Program-made: the position numbers and the translations under genes
In this document: positions 12,728-25,865 of the stretch, in pieces
How positions within the stretch are numbered: position 1 is the first letter of the stretch
Layout of the letters: each line of letters starts with the position of its first letter
The notes under the pieces: generated by a model
The model's database searches: none
What the model was told of the DNA's origin: nothing
Seen by the model: the letters and a program-made list of their open reading frames with translations, nothing else
Assembly: GCF_014805625.2 (NCBI RefSeq)
Contig: NW_023998415.1
Span: 48,890,461 to 48,954,460, forward strand
Source: Glossina fuscipes
Lineage: Eukaryota > Arthropoda > Insecta > Diptera > Glossinidae
Reading direction: 5' to 3'
Length of the DNA stretch: 64,000 nucleotides

Positions 12728-13161
12728 GCGCATTTAAAAGGACTTGTGTGCCATCAGCTATGTGAGCTTTATAAGCCGGTAACAATGAAAAGCACGTGCT
12801 TCATGCTCAAAAACTTTATCTGTAAAGCATGTGAACTTGATAATAGTGTTAAACATTAAATGAAAATGTATAAATTGTTTTTGCCATCTTTCTCCTTACA
12901 ATTACAATATATTTCATATATATTTAATGGCTTAAAACCTAAAGGGAAGCAGAAGAGGCAAAAATAATTAAACGACGAAATAGAAGATCATGATTGCGAT
13001 TGAGAAGATATTACGGGTGTCATACACACAAACGCACACACACACTTTGTATAAATTTTCTCTTCCCTTTTGCTCTTTTTCTATCTTTTTACTTTGAATG
13101 CATCTTTTCTTACGGTTTTTATGCCACCCTCTTTGGGCATTTGGCTTTAATTCAAATACAA

Positions 13162-13561
13162 NNNNNNNNNNNNNNNNNNNNNNNNNNNNNNNNNNNNNNN
13201 NNNNNNNNNNNNNNNNNNNNNNNNNNNNNNNNNNNNNNNNNNNNNNNNNNNNNNNNNNNNNNNNNNNNNNNNNNNNNNNNNNNNNNNNNNNNNNNNNNNN
13301 NNNNNNNNNNNNNNNNNNNNNNNNNNNNNNNNNNNNNNNNNNNNNNNNNNNNNNNNNNNNNNNNNNNNNNNNNNNNNNNNNNNNNNNNNNNNNNNNNNNN
13401 NNNNNNNNNNNNNNNNNNNNNNNNNNNNNNNNNNNNNNNNNNNNNNNNNNNNNNNNNNNNNNNNNNNNNNNNNNNNNNNNNNNNNNNNNNNNNNNNNNNN
13501 NNNNNNNNNNNNNNNNNNNNNNNNNNNNNNNNNNNNNNNNNNNNNNNNNNNNNNNNNNNNN
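13162..13561. other. assembly gap of 400 N
   Basis: Exactly 400 undetermined bases. The right edge enters a GA microsatellite, a common cause of assembly breaks. Any open frame crossing it is meaningless. Confidence 0.99.
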
Positions 13562-13567
13562 TATTTA

Positions 13568-13596
13568 TAGAGAGAGAGAGAGAGAGAGGGAGAGAA
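13568..13596. repeat. (GA)n microsatellite beside the gap
   Basis: Nearly perfect GA run with one GGG interruption, lying six bases from the gap edge. Confidence 0.9.
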
Positions 13597-14151
13597 TAAG
13601 ATTGAAATTGACAGAGAGTGAAAACAAAGAGCATATTGATATCTTGTGGGCAGTAGCAGTGGAAAGAGATACGGAGATAAGAAAGCTTTTCTAATTATAG
13701 TTAAAATCTTAATTTGAAATGTTTAAAAACAAATTTGTAAAATATATATATAATATTGAATTTGTTTTTTTTTTTTTTTGCCACGATTCCTTTTTGCTGC
13801 AAATTTTTATTTTTTTTTTTCTCTTAATTCTAACATTTGTTTTTTTGGCACTGGTCATATGGGATGTATGCGGTTCTTTTGAGCATGGAAATGCTCATTC
13901 AAGGCCAAAAATTTTATTTAGAAAATGGACAAATTTCTCCGGTTAAATTGATTCACAGTAAATCTTACAGTTTTATATAAATGCTCTCCAAAATTATGGC
14001 ATCCAAATAGTACAACTGTTCGACAATGGCTTTTAATTGAGTCTTTAATTATTTTTTAATGCTAATAAATTAAGAGTGTGTGTGGAGTTTTTCCCACCAG
14101 ATCGGGAATCTAAACATTGATCATAGAAAATATTTTTGAACCATTTTTTAG

Positions 14152-14254
14152 GACAGCCCGCCAAGCAAAGTCGATGCTGGGATACCATTGTATGCGAAAA
14201 GTTGTGGATCGAAATCAAATCTTAGTTTGAAAACAACCGTGAAAGGTGGCTCAC
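14152..14254 (+). CDS. candidate internal exon, 103 bases
   Basis: A strong acceptor (ATTTTTTAG ending at 14151) precedes an open frame beginning DSPPSKVDAGIPLYAKSCGS and ending KTTVKGGS. The frame is followed by the good donor GTAAGA at 14255-14260. The exon would enter in phase 0 and leave in phase 1. Composition is more balanced than the flanks. No protein is recognised. The other two frames are also largely open here, so chance cannot be dismissed. Confidence 0.2.
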
Positions 14255-15300
14255 GTAAGAGGAATAAATGTGCTCTACCGATGGCGAAATATAGATCGAG
14301 ACCACCTAAGCTAACACTTGTTGATCTGTAGAATTGAATAGAAATCGTGTATCGTGAGCTATTTGCACTTGCTCAAACCGTCGGAATGAAGCAGTAAAAT
14401 AAAAAAAGCGCCATTCTCCGTCACAGCAATCGCAGATAACCGAAATCCTTAGTGCCTCGGGAAAAATTAGGAGAAAGCTTGGCACTTCCACATTCACTGT
14501 CCAGTCTGATTACTATTTGTTTTTCTCTCTGAAAAATGTTCTTATCTGACCGATGTTATAAGGCCGACTTCAACGGAGGCCTGCGGAAAGCCCTTCGTTT
14601 ACTTTTTCGCGCCAGAAAGGCGAAAAGCTCGACGGTGCTGGTATAATTATTTTACTAGAAAAATGGGCAAAGGTTTAACGATCGAAAGGACCACATGAAC
14701 TGGATTGGCCAAAAGACTTGATCGATCTGTCGAAAATACGATTTAAAAATATAGCGGACGATGTAAAAATAATTCATAATTTCCAGGGCGATCTATAAAG
14801 CGAGGAAAAATCGTATGAATGTAATCAATAAGTTATGCGATATGTGATCGTTATATCGAGTGAGTGGAGTTTTGCTCAAATCAGAATACGACTTCACTTT
14901 TTTTCTTTTCTTTTTGCGCTACAAATTAATTCAAATCATATCTGCGATAGATAGATGCAAAAAGAATCGGTTTAAGCCTCGCTTGGCTTTCCCTTTGCTC
15001 TTAGTTTTTATAAATTTAACCTTAATTTATTTATTTATTTTTTTTTATCTTCACATTTACACACGCACACACAAATATAATCCGTTTTTCTTTTTCAACT
15101 CATGGAACATGGAATACTTTTTTTCAAAATAAACACGGCAAGAAAAGCTTTTTTAATGACGTCACTATTGCATACGAGTATGCAATTTTGTATATTTTCT
15201 TCCATCTCTTCAGCAATGCAATGCATTTTATTGTTATTTAACCACTACGAACATTGAATGCTCTCCTAACATATCCTTTCTTGTTTATCGTTATTTGTAT
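14255..15300. other. no gene supported
   Basis: A GC-richer patch at about 14570-14640 has a short open segment (ADFNGGLRKALRLLFRARKA) ending in TAA, with no donor and no recognisable family. The remainder is AT-rich. Confidence 0.3.
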
Positions 15301-15308
15301 ATGTACAT

Positions 15309-15336
15309 GTGTGTTTGTGTGTGTGTGTGTGTGTGT
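15309..15336. repeat. (GT)n microsatellite
   Basis: GT dinucleotide run of about 14 units with one T interruption. Confidence 0.9.
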
Positions 15337-15724
15337 TATACGCGTTCGCTCTTTTTCCTTTTTGTCTCTCTTTCGCTCTCGCCTTTTCGTTCGCTTTATA
15401 TCTCTCCGTACAAATATAAAAGTCTCTGTTGTTTTCTTTGTGTGTTACGTTTTCATCAAAACATTCGTCGTCGTACTAACTGTTCTACAATTCGTTTGTT
15501 ATCCTTTATTGCTTTGAATATATTGTGTTTCGCCCAACTATATATTGGAATCTCTGATGCACATACATTATTACCTGATGACTTGGCGCTTTAGTTGTGT
15601 GCCTGAAGTCGTTGTGCATTCACATATTTCGTAAATCGTCTGTAAGAAAACGCGTGCATACCAAAACGATACGACACTGTTGCGTGTTTTTCTAGTGCTA
15701 CTAAAATGTAAAAAAGAAAGGAAG

Positions 15725-15963
15725 AAAAAAAAAAAATAAATAAATAAATAAAAATAAATAAATAAAAATAAATAAATAGAAAAACGTGCGTAAATTTTCT
15801 TGCGTTATTACGAAATTAAAGCAGAAACCATAAAGATTACTGCATATCCCCAAGTAAACATAAAATATAGAGAATATTTGGAAGATAGAAAAAAAAATAT
15901 AAAATAAAAATAAATAAATAAAAAAATAAATATATATAAATATATATATAAATAAATAAATAA

Positions 15964-16020
<57 letters not shown>
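15725..16020. repeat. AAAT repeats and a 51-base (AT)n run
   Basis: Tetranucleotide AAAT/AATA runs occupy 15725-15779 and 15892-15968. They are followed by an uninterrupted AT run at about 15969-16019. Confidence 0.9.
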
Positions 16021-16023
<3 letters not shown>

Positions 16024-16614
16024 TTTTAACGGGTCTTCTTACGTATGCTGCAAGAAACGTGTGCTGAAAAATTCATAGCTGATGATGAAAGTTTTTTAAA
16101 TTTAACGTACGCGAGAAAGACGAACCAGCTAATAAGATATAACTAAAGAAAAGGAAAGAAAATTCACGGTTTAAAAGAAAAGAAAATTTTATTTAAAATA
16201 TGAAATGTGATGGTTTATTTATTTTTTTTTTTTGTTTTTTTTTTTAATGCAAAATAGCTGGTGTTTTTAACCTGTTAAGGCAATTCGGCGAAAAGGTATA
16301 TGAAAAACGTAAAACTATTATTAAAAAATAATGAAGATTTTGATTAAAAGGTTCAGCTGTTTGAGAGGTCTGGTTGAACGGTTTTAATGAAATAATTGCT
16401 TTGAGCAATGATCGTTAAATGCTTTTCGAACTTTTTAAAAGAAATTGTTTTAAAGACTTTCGAAAATGCAACGGCAGGAAACATTCTACAAGGCACAGAA
16501 AGTTGTCTAATTGACATTAGTAGGTCCTTAAGATCTGCCGCTGGGTGTGTATGTTTTACCAAAACATGCTCTACACATAGATTATCGTAAACCTAGTAGA
16601 ATTAATCGCGATCA

Positions 16615-16760
16615 TCTTTTTCACATGTCATTCTGTCCGTCCATCTACCCGGCTATTCATCTGTACATCACAATGCCATCTGTTGCTGGAATCTAAAAAT
16701 ATATATAGAATGTAAGAAATTTTGAACTCGGCGCTTGTGATAACTATACGTAAATGTCAA
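16615..16760 (+). mobile_element. eroded DINE-1-like fragment
   Basis: Shows TCATTCTGTCCGTCCATCTA followed by a TTTTGAACTCGG phrase, the order seen in clearer copies. No end structure is preserved. Confidence 0.3.
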
Positions 16761-17004
16761 ATTCGGGAAACGTTAAAAATACGACGACAAATATATTTAC
16801 GATAAGCGAGAAAAAGTCGTATGCTAGAATTTACAGCAGATAACCTTAGCACAACTTCTTAGTGCTTTCGTTAATATTATTGTGCAATTTTTACATAGTC
16901 GTTTCGGCATCGGTTGTATCTTAGCGTTTCATTTGCTTATTTATATACGTACCATGGAGGATATATTGCAGCACATGGAAATGTGCATTAAAAGGTTCAT
17001 TCAT

Positions 17005-17103
17005 AGAGTGCGCACATATATATTCTTGATTCATATAAGTAGAGGAATCGATCCGGCAGTCCCGTGTATGTATCTGTCATCGTCTGTCTGTGTCTGTTTA
17101 TGT
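17005..17103 (+). mobile_element. DINE-1-like core fragment
   Basis: ATATATATTCTTGATTCATA is followed by GAATCGATCC and a CGTCTGTCTGTGTCTG run, matching the conserved core (TATATATTCTTGATCAG, GATCGATC, CGTCTGTC). Confidence 0.5.
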
Positions 17104-19960
17104 TAGAAAATTATCTAAATCGTGCCAAGAGCTCTGTTAATTAATTACTTACCGTACAACAAAATGTCTTAAAGTATACGAAGCGATATGCAAGTGACAT
17201 ATGGGATTTCTGACTTAACTTGTAATGAAAAATCGTAAACAATGTAATCACAGATGCGAGAGGAGAACATCTTTCTTGCTTATGTTTATTGCTAAGTGTT
17301 TCCAGTTTTCGAATTTCATCTATATTTTTCTTTCCCTTCCATTCTCGTTAATAATCCATTAAATTTTCGCTTCGCTTATTCTACAAAGCAAATTTCGATT
17401 CATTTGTCTTGTTGTACGCAATCAAAAACGAGAATATGTTGTTGTTACAAATTTGCGGCCACAAAATTACTTTGATTCCGATCGTCATACAGCTTAGAGA
17501 AAGAACTGGAAAATGGGAAATAAAAATAATACAAAAATCGACGATAATAAAAGAGAGAAAAAAAAAGTGGGAAAAGAAGATTAAAATATTAAAAATTAAA
17601 AATTATATTAAAAAAAAAAAAAAAAAATTATTAAATAAATAAAGTAAAATGTGAATAAAATTTCATTTGTAAACCGTAAACAGCTCGCAATATAAGCCTG
17701 CATTGGTATCAGTGGATTATAATGCTTATTATAAAGAGGATTAACATATATGTGTGTGACATGTGCATAAAAAAGGTGTATGGGTGTAAACCACTATCGA
17801 TGGGTTTTAACTGTTAATTTTGTTATTCCATTTGCTTTAGGCTTACACTCGTCAGAGATGCGGTTATAGAGCACATATATATATTCATAATCAAAGTCAA
17901 ATTGTCAGAGTTGAACTTATCATGCACTTAGCATATATGCTATCCGTAGTATCACACACATAACATAACAAACATAAAACTAACATTTAAAAGGTATTCA
18001 ATTTCATATATTAGCTGTCTCGCTCACAGCTCAAATCCAGTCCACGCGTATCTACGTAGAGTGACATTAAGTCTATGCATGTTTTCGTGCTGGAAGGACA
18101 TTACATGCTGTTCGTAATTATGCGAGCTCCTAATCAAGCATGTATCAAATCTACTATAGCGCGCCGCGTATTAAGCGAGCATCTTAGCAAAATATTCATC
18201 TACATTCCGTGAAACTTTTAAGCGAGTTAAAATTTCTTTTTAGACTACGGACCGATAGAAAGTTTTCTTTTCTGATGTTACAAAGAAAAATACGACCAAC
18301 TAAAGATTTTATAAAATATTTCCTCAAGGAAGTGCTTCTTGCGCTTCTCTTCTTCTAACACCGATAAAATGAACCTCGAGGTGCATTTGACTAACATGCA
18401 AATCAGATATTTACCCTTGGCACCCAATTAATGTGATGTATTTATTGAAGAAGTTTTTTGCATTGAATGTTCATACATTGATACATTAATTATTAAGGTA
18501 TTCGGTCATTGTTTACACGTGATGCGAGCGAACTGGAAACGGAAAGGTTAACATACCCTTAATCTGTACGTGATGGACATAGTACGTAACAAAGATTTTA
18601 ATGGAATTGTGCATTATCGTAGTCATATCAAAAAAAAAAAAGAAAAGAAAAGGAAAACAAAAGAAAATTCTCGGAAATCGAGAAATCGACGTCTTTTGTG
18701 ACGTACTAAAAAGAAGAAAATGATAAGTGCAAACACTTTCATGATTTTCTTCTAAGGCTTAGATGTAAATTTCAAGTCAGAAAATTTAAACCTTTCTGAT
18801 CTAATTATAATTCCTATACAAGTCGGTCGCGTCAATCGACTTAAGCGGTTGTACTTGCTTGGGAAAAAGACGAGAATTTTTTATTCTGAAAACTGTTAGA
18901 ACGGATACATTTAGTAAAAAATGGATTGTTTGGAACTTAGTGGCATTTAATAAGTTTTGCTTTAAATGCTTGATCTCGATTCAAGAATTTTGATAATAAT
19001 ATGCATTAAGCACCGAAGTGGATTGTCCTACAAAAACTGCCATAGGTGCTTCTGAAATGCCTATGAATTTCATTTATATCAATACTGTGCCATGTGCCAG
19101 GTGAGGCTAGCGGCATCTTTACGTATCTAACCGTCCTAACACGATTGCACACTTTTCTTATTAAAGTTTTTGTTTATGCTGCATTAGCTTTGATTAGCAA
19201 GACTATTTCTTTTAACCTATAGTGTCTGTTGCTGTGTGCCGGTGGGACAACTTGATTTGAGTGCTTTTCCGGTTGAAAGTGCGTGAAAGTGTATATAACC
19301 GTTTAGCGGACTGTTACGTTTGCGATAGTTGTTGATTCATAATTTTCATCTGTGTTCGAGCACAGTTCTACTGAGTTCATTAATTACATTGTGAATGGGT
19401 TTACATTTTCCATTACTGATTGATATCATTTGTAATGCAAAAAGCCCCAAGACTTTGTTCAAAGTTCAATTTTACACGAAAAATGAATGAAACTTATACC
19501 TACGCAGCTAATTTTGTGCATCCATTGTGCATAGATGTCGGCATGTTAAATTCTTTATTGCTCGTGTAACATTTTTAAGTAGCTATGGGCTCAGACATTT
19601 GCGATGATAAAACGCGAATGACGAGGACGACAATTACTTTTTGTTTTGCGTTTTCTTTGAAAATAATCTTTTGGCGGAGCGAGTAAACCAAATCCGTTTA
19701 GCGTATGTTCTGAAGCAGTTTGAGATTCTAAGTGTAAGTGCCTTTAAATAAAATTTTGTTACATAAGCTCTCAGCGATTCGGGTGCAATCACCAAAAAAA
19801 ACATCGATTGCTAAAAGCATTCATCGAAGCCGTTTAAAGGTATGACTTGAAAGTAATTCCGATTATTTAGCTAATACACTTATGGTTGATAAGAAACTTT
19901 CCTTAGACACTACGGGATTTAGACTGGGTATTTGGACTGTTTTTACCGTTCATCAGAACC
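17104..19960. other. no gene supported; A-rich tract at 17520-17640
   Basis: AT-rich sequence with a purine/A-rich low-complexity patch at 17520-17640 that produces a spurious lysine-rich frame. Nothing recognisable otherwise. Confidence 0.4.
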
Positions 19961-19964
19961 TACA

Positions 19965-20160
19965 CGACTTGCGGCGCGCGTATGCAATGCCCAGAAGGAC
20001 TTGGAACTTTTATTATGTCAATCGTTTCAGAAAAAATTTGTAAATCGATCTAAGCTTGTCTGTCCGTCTGTCCGTCTGTTCATCTTTTGATGAAATTTGC
20101 TACATCGACATGTCTTCGCCCAAAAAAAATGGTTCATATCGAATCATCTTTTCGATCACT
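19965..20160 (+). mobile_element. DINE-1-like copy with intact CTGTCCGT repeats
   Basis: GCAATGCCCAGAAGGACTTG starts the recognisable part. It is followed by TATGTCAATCG, ATCGATCTAAGC and the run TTGTCTGTCCGTCTGTCCGT CTGTTCATC at about 20057. The core between the two blocks is shortened. Confidence 0.55.
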
Positions 20161-22611
20161 TTCGTACTATAACGCGTCTTTATGATAAAATTATTGTATG
20201 AATAACTATACTAAGTGAAATGATGTAGGGCATTTAATGCTCCGCCACAGCGTATTATAATATTTTTATTTGTTTTATTTCGTTCATGTGACTAAGCAGT
20301 ACAGCAAGTATTTCTATTGCATTTCCTTAGAATCTTTGGGGTTTTGAATAAAGAGTGTATGGGTTACGAAATGCACAAATAAATTTAATATTAGAACATT
20401 TTACTCTGGCCGTATACTTCGGCAGTTTAGTCATATTTCCTGCAGTGCAATGGATTTCTGTACGCATGGATTACTTGACGTACTGCCGCCTATTGTTGAT
20501 GAGTCATAAAATTAAACCAATTTGTTGCTGTTACGTACAAATATATTTTAATGATAAGTTTTATGAAAATATATTTTGATTACGTATTTCAATTTCCAAC
20601 TAAACGATATTTAGATAAGCAACATATTTTTAATAAAATTTTACCCTAACATAGGCAGCGTACTATCAAATCATATTAAATGTTCGTAAATGTTTAAAAT
20701 GCTGCCTTACAGCATACTTTGATTCTCTCGACGCGAATTTCTTTTTATTTGGCGAGATTGCTTATTGTGTTTCACCTTAATGGATATCCGCAGGTGTACC
20801 TTTATATTGAGAAACATTAGACTTTCGTGTAATATTCTTCAAAGTCTTTATGCAAATATTGCAAAGTTGCTAAACTTCTTGAAAAATTGTTAATTTTACG
20901 TATAAACTTTTAATAATAGAGTTTATAGAGAAAACATTAAAAGACCGGTTAAAAAACTTATTGTGCCAGAGAGGGTTTTTTTTTTTTCTTTTTCTGATTT
21001 TTTTTTTTTTTTTTTCTTGTTTCATCGTTCTTGCTGTTGTTTCCGTTTTGCATTTCCTAAACCACATGGGAATTTCTGCAATGACATACACAACCGCGCA
21101 CATTTTCATACAGGAAAAACTTTTATGATGAAAATATAATTTTCTTCAAAATTTTGTAATGAACAGAGAATCCCGCCTTCTCTTTGACTTTGCTTGTATT
21201 GCCAAAAGCGAAACTTTTACTTGGTAATCTTCAAAAAAAAAAAACTATGTTAGTCAAGAGGAAACCATTGCCAGGTTAGAGAACTCCAATCATCATTTGG
21301 AGAAAGTATAAAGAATAAAAACTTATCCAATTAACTCCCCTTATATTATTGTTTATTACATTTTCCAAATGTTTTCAGGTTTTTACTAACATACGCACGT
21401 TTATATTTCAATAATTTTTATGCGTTGCTTAAACATATCCCAATATGTTTCGAAATTTCTCCTTTGCCAGTTATCGGATGAGTAAGTAATGCAGCGAATT
21501 CGTCGAATACGAATTTTGAATTTATTTGAATTAAATCTTTAACTGTTTAGATGTTGTACACGAAAGACTAATAACAACAGAAAAATTTCTCTCGTATAAT
21601 TTGTCTTTCTTGCTAAATTTTGTAAAGAGATTACAATAGCATTTAGTGCTACACTTAAATTGACTGCGGTTCTACCATTTCTTGTTCAAACCGGAACTCG
21701 TAAAAAATCCTATATCTTCAAAGTCCTAAAACTAAACAAGATTCGATCTGGATCATCTCTAACAAATTAATGAAAAGAGAAAGTTATCTGGGGGCTCTTA
21801 AAGAGAGTCTTGTATAACCGCTACCACAGTGGCTACGCACATCTTCTTTATAACCATTCCTTGCGATATATTGAGGTTGGAAAAATTTTATAAAGCGCTA
21901 GATAACCTTGAACAGCGGAATCAATCAAGTCCGTTCATTTGGCCATCTATTCTAGTCACGATCTTCAAATCTAAGTATGAAAATTAGGAAACGCTTCCTA
22001 AGGCATGCATCTAAATTGCATAAAAACATAATTTGTTATATATGCCGATATAGGCGATACACTATGTTCTATACATGTCACTTGTGGATAGCAAAAACTC
22101 ACTTGTGTTGATTGAGAGCCCAGTAATTGGCCAAATTATTACAAGGTCATATAATATACCAGATCTCTGAATAAACCTTGATTGGTCTATTAACAAATTC
22201 CTTCCCGGGAACGTTAGCTATACCCCTTTGGAATATGGTACAATATCTGCTATATGAACCGCATTATTGGCTGTGTAAACAGCGTGCATGCTTGCGTACT
22301 TAATTTCAGCCGACCTGGTTAGCGATACATGATATTTTGATGGAAATGGTCTTTTCGATCAGGAGATGGGTGGCTTTTAGAAAAAAGCTCTTTTGTTTTT
22401 TTTTTTTTTGTTTCTAAATAATCCGATTAATCTGAACTAATCTGAATTTCGGTAGGAGCCTACTCATTCCTAAGAATCAAGAAGAAAAGTGAAATTGTCA
22501 GGGAGAGAGCTAACATTCTGAGAATATTAAAAGTATTTTCAGTTTTTTATAGGAAAATTAGGACATGAGAAATTTGATTTTCAACGGATGTCGTATTCAC
22601 TCCATTCACTA
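20161..22611. other. AT-rich tract without genes
   Basis: T-rich runs at 20976-21016 and a TTCATTTGGCCATCTATTC phrase near 21935 that may be DINE-1-like debris. I support nothing else. Confidence 0.4.
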
Positions 22612-22612
22612 G

Positions 22613-22978
22613 TTTGTGGAACAAAAAAAATGTGACACATGTCTGCGTTTGCAATGGCAGCTAATGGCAGTTCCAGGTGTCACTTCTAGTAGCTCCTACT
22701 CTAGTGATATCAATGGGGAAACTCAACCGCAGTCAGCAAATGATTCTATAAACAAAGCATCGAAATGTGGGAGAAACGTTGCACTGATTGCATCATTTGT
22801 GAAGTGTTTTCTTCTATTTGGTTTCTATCCCATTTTTGGTTTTCATCGTTGGAATAACCCAACGCCCAATAAGGGGTATGCAAATATTATTCTATTAGGT
22901 CAAGTCATAAATAACTTCCGATGTAGCTGGGTAGAATCTAATGTTCGTACTTACGGGCAGTTAGAAATTGCTTTGTGA
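22613..22978 (+). CDS. candidate exon or pseudo-exon, Ser/Asn-rich
   Basis: An acceptor-like sequence (ATTCACTCCATTCACTAG) ends at 22612. The frame then reads FVEQKKCDTCLRLQWQLMAV, followed by a Ser/Asp/Asn/Gln-rich linker, and stays open to TGA at 22976-22978. The first 60 codons look far more protein-like than the hydrophobic rest, so a real exon would probably stop at a GT near 22765-22800 (for example GTGAAG). There is no ATG; a GTG at 22616 is not a credible eukaryotic start. Family unknown. Confidence 0.2.
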   Translation, partial: FVEQKKCDTCLRLQWQLMAVPGVTSSSSYSSDINGETQPQSANDSINKASKCGRNVALIASFVKCFLLFGFYPIFGFHRWNNPTPNKGYANIILLGQVINNFRCSWVESNVRTYGQLEIAL

Positions 22979-23269
22979 ATTTCCGTTCTGGAGACAGGAC
23001 TTTAAAGACGATGTGTCCAAATATGTTGTTTTCCATTCAAAGAGAGTGCAAAACCAACGAATCAAAATATGACCACAATTCAAGCATATTTCTCTTAAAT
23101 GAACTTTTTATTATGCCAATTATCTGGAATTTTGATGGATAACTTTTTCTCATTAAAACGATTAATTTGTGGCATAACTAGAAAATTTATTCGGTTTTGT
23201 GAATGAAGGATTGAAGCAAAGGATTTTCATAGGACTCTTTTGCATCTCACTCATCTTCGCACCCTTAAG

Positions 23270-23418
23270 AGAGTTCTGCGAGAAGTGAAATAGTGGGCAC
23301 GAGCGCGCAGCCAGATCTGAGCGATGCAGCGAATGCATTAAAAGTGCCAGTCATTCTTAGTTTGCAAAATATGATATTGTGCGATAAACTACGGATTGCT
23401 AAAGCTGCGACTTTCTAA
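23270..23418 (+). CDS. candidate terminal exon
   Basis: A long pyrimidine-rich run and AG (CTCTTTTGCATCTCACTCATCTTCGCACCCTTAAG region, ending 23269) precede a frame reading SEIVGTSAQPDLSDAANALK then VPVILSLQNMILCDKLRIAK. It ends at TAA 23416-23418. It lies 300-650 bases after the candidate at 22613 on the same strand and could be its partner. I recognise no domain. Confidence 0.18.
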
Positions 23419-23519
23419 AACGTTCCATTGGGAAAAGCACCGCAAACTTTTTTCTTTAGCTAATATTTGTAGTGTAGGCTTATATTTATATATTTATTGC
23501 TTAGAAAATGTAATATCAA

Positions 23520-23595
23520 CATATATACATTTATATATATATATGTATATATATATTTCATAGCTAGAGAGATATACATATATATATATCATTTC
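23520..23595. repeat. TA-rich microsatellite tract
   Basis: TATATA and TACATA units with short interruptions. Confidence 0.8.
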
Positions 23596-23599
23596 AAAT

Positions 23600-25720
23600 T
23601 ATGAATCCAATCTGACCTACAATTCTAATACACGTATAAGTGTGCGAATATGATAAAATATATTTAGACGTATATACGTTACGGCAGAGCCTTTTATAAA
23701 TTTCGTTTTAATATATGAAAGTATTTAAATAAATCCATGTGTATATATTATTATATATAAAAGAAAAGGAGTCACCATAAATTTCATAAGAATTTTACAA
23801 AATATTTAACGCTAGATGAAAGGCTCTTTAAATCTACACCCATCGCACAAATATATACCCAACGCCAACAAAGGAAAGTGCCTTTCGGTATTTTTTCTTT
23901 TCTCCTCTGCTTTTATTTTTTATTTATTTGTTTTTATTTTTAAATTTTTTTTTTTCTTTTTTCGTAGAAAAAGAGAGTTAGTGCCAGTAATAAAATGGCT
24001 GAAAAAGCAAGTGAACAATAAAAACGTGAAAGTAGTGGGAAAAGTAAGCCAAGGAACAACAATAAGCTTAACAAAAGGAGAAAAAAGAAACAAACGAAAA
24101 AATGAGAAAGTTTTCCTTATCTTAAAGCTCACTATATGTAATCATCTTATTAGGATCTAAAATTTGGCAAAAATTTTAAAAGAATTGACAACATTATTGG
24201 ATGCCTATTATATTTTCCGGTATCATATCGAAACTCGATTTTCTAGAGAAATATGGGCGTGTTTACGAAAGAATTATTCATATTTGGTATTATTATACGT
24301 GACATAAGTAACAGTATCGTTGCCGAAATCCAGTGTCCGTATCATTCCTTGGGTTAACGGCAACGATATTCAATACGGCTATACGGATTTATAATGGGCG
24401 AAGTAGGTGTGTCTTGCATCTAGTTTGATATGTTCGCAGTTCTTCTAAGGAAACGGTTTTATAATAAAATATTAGCATAAAGAAGATGAACCCTTGCAGC
24501 CTAAAAATGGATTAAAATACGGAATACGACAATTGAAAATCCATTGAATCGGTTCACATCTTTTTACATTACATTTTTACAAGCGCGATGATAAATTTTG
24601 TGTACTCTCATCTTTTGATAGTCGATACAAAAAGATGTGGTATTTTACTGTTGTCCCATATATAGTACGTACATGCTCACATACAATATAAAAAGAGTCT
24701 GTCACATACACTCACTTTCCATTACATACATATAAATCGGTACATATTCGTATATGTATATTTATCATCTGTAAACAAGAAAATAGACGGTGTTTAAACG
24801 GTAGTTGCATCTGAGTGGGAAGGGGAAGGATAAAATCTGCTGTTCTTTTATTTTGCATAAAATGATAAAAAATTGCATATATACATATATATACATATAC
24901 ATATATATACATGACACATAGACACATAGATTCGCGCACAAACACGAAACAACAAGTAAAATGTCACAAAAGTATATAAAAAGCTAGCGAAACATATGCA
25001 TACATAGGAACTGTCGACTTTTTATTTCATTTGTAATTTTCGGTAACTAAGAGCGCGTGTGCTCGTCATCCTGCTAGAATGAAATCACATTTTTAAGCAG
25101 CTGCAAGTTTAAGATAAGGACTATAAAATGTCAAACTACCAGACCGACAACCATTATACGCATATATATATATACAGATGTTTACTTTGGCGTATACATA
25201 TAAACTAAAAAAAAAAAAAAAAATTGTTACTAAAAACCTTTAACTTTCGAACGTGCTTGGCTTGAAGATGTTAGAATGAAATGAAGAACTTTCAAGTCAT
25301 ACGAAAAAGCACATGTTAAGAATTATCCTTGGAAATTAAAACAATCAAAGATTATGAAAGTTTGGTTGGAATATATCACAGCATCTGCTTAATAATAATA
25401 GGATAAGATTGCTATACAAGATCGATATTTATTCAAAGGATTTGCGAGAAAAAATTCAAACCCATTTGCACAGTTTTCGAACTGGTACGAATAAAAAGAA
25501 CGAATTCAACCTAAGGCTTTACTTTCCATGCTAAGCCGCCCAATGATATCTTTATATACTGTTGTGTGTTCGCGTCAAGCACGTGTTCTGATTAATCTAA
25601 GCAAATATTGGCGCCGCATTAAAATTCCGAAATAACAAACTACACTTCATCTTTAGAAACTCGTAGCTATTTTCTTTCTTTTCTTTAAGAAGCACCAGTT
25701 GCACCAATGTTTACTGTCAA
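23600..25720. other. no gene supported
   Basis: AT-rich with T-rich runs near 23925-23965 and TACATA repeats near 24880-24910. A phrase at 24165-24260 (AATTTGGCAAAAATTTTAAAA and onward) may be the 3' part of an eroded DINE-1-like copy. Confidence 0.4.
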
Positions 25721-25721
25721 T

Positions 25722-25865
25722 ATTAGACATAGACATAGACATATTAGACGGCGACACTGCCAAGACCAATTCAAAATATGATTTGCCAGTCGCAAGAATA
25801 TGTGCACTTTAGAGGTTCTCGTAAGCTTTTCTCCGGGTGTTCCAAACGTCTTGGCAAAATGAATA
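25722..25865 (-). mobile_element. DINE-1-like copy, minus strand
   Basis: On the minus strand the order is ATTTTGCCAAGACGTTTGGA, ACACCC, GAAAAGCTT, GAACCTCTAAAGTGCACATA, TTCTTGCGACTGG, then a TGTCTATGTCTATGTCT run. This is the expected core order with moderate decay. Confidence 0.6.

Noticed and set aside
12994..13694. Open frames of about 200 codons crossing the N block
   Set aside because: They exist only because undetermined bases cannot contain stops; the real flanks are low-complexity.
15254..15594. Hydrophobic Val/Cys-rich frames suggesting a membrane protein
   Set aside because: They span the (GT)n repeat and pyrimidine-rich DNA; composition explains them.
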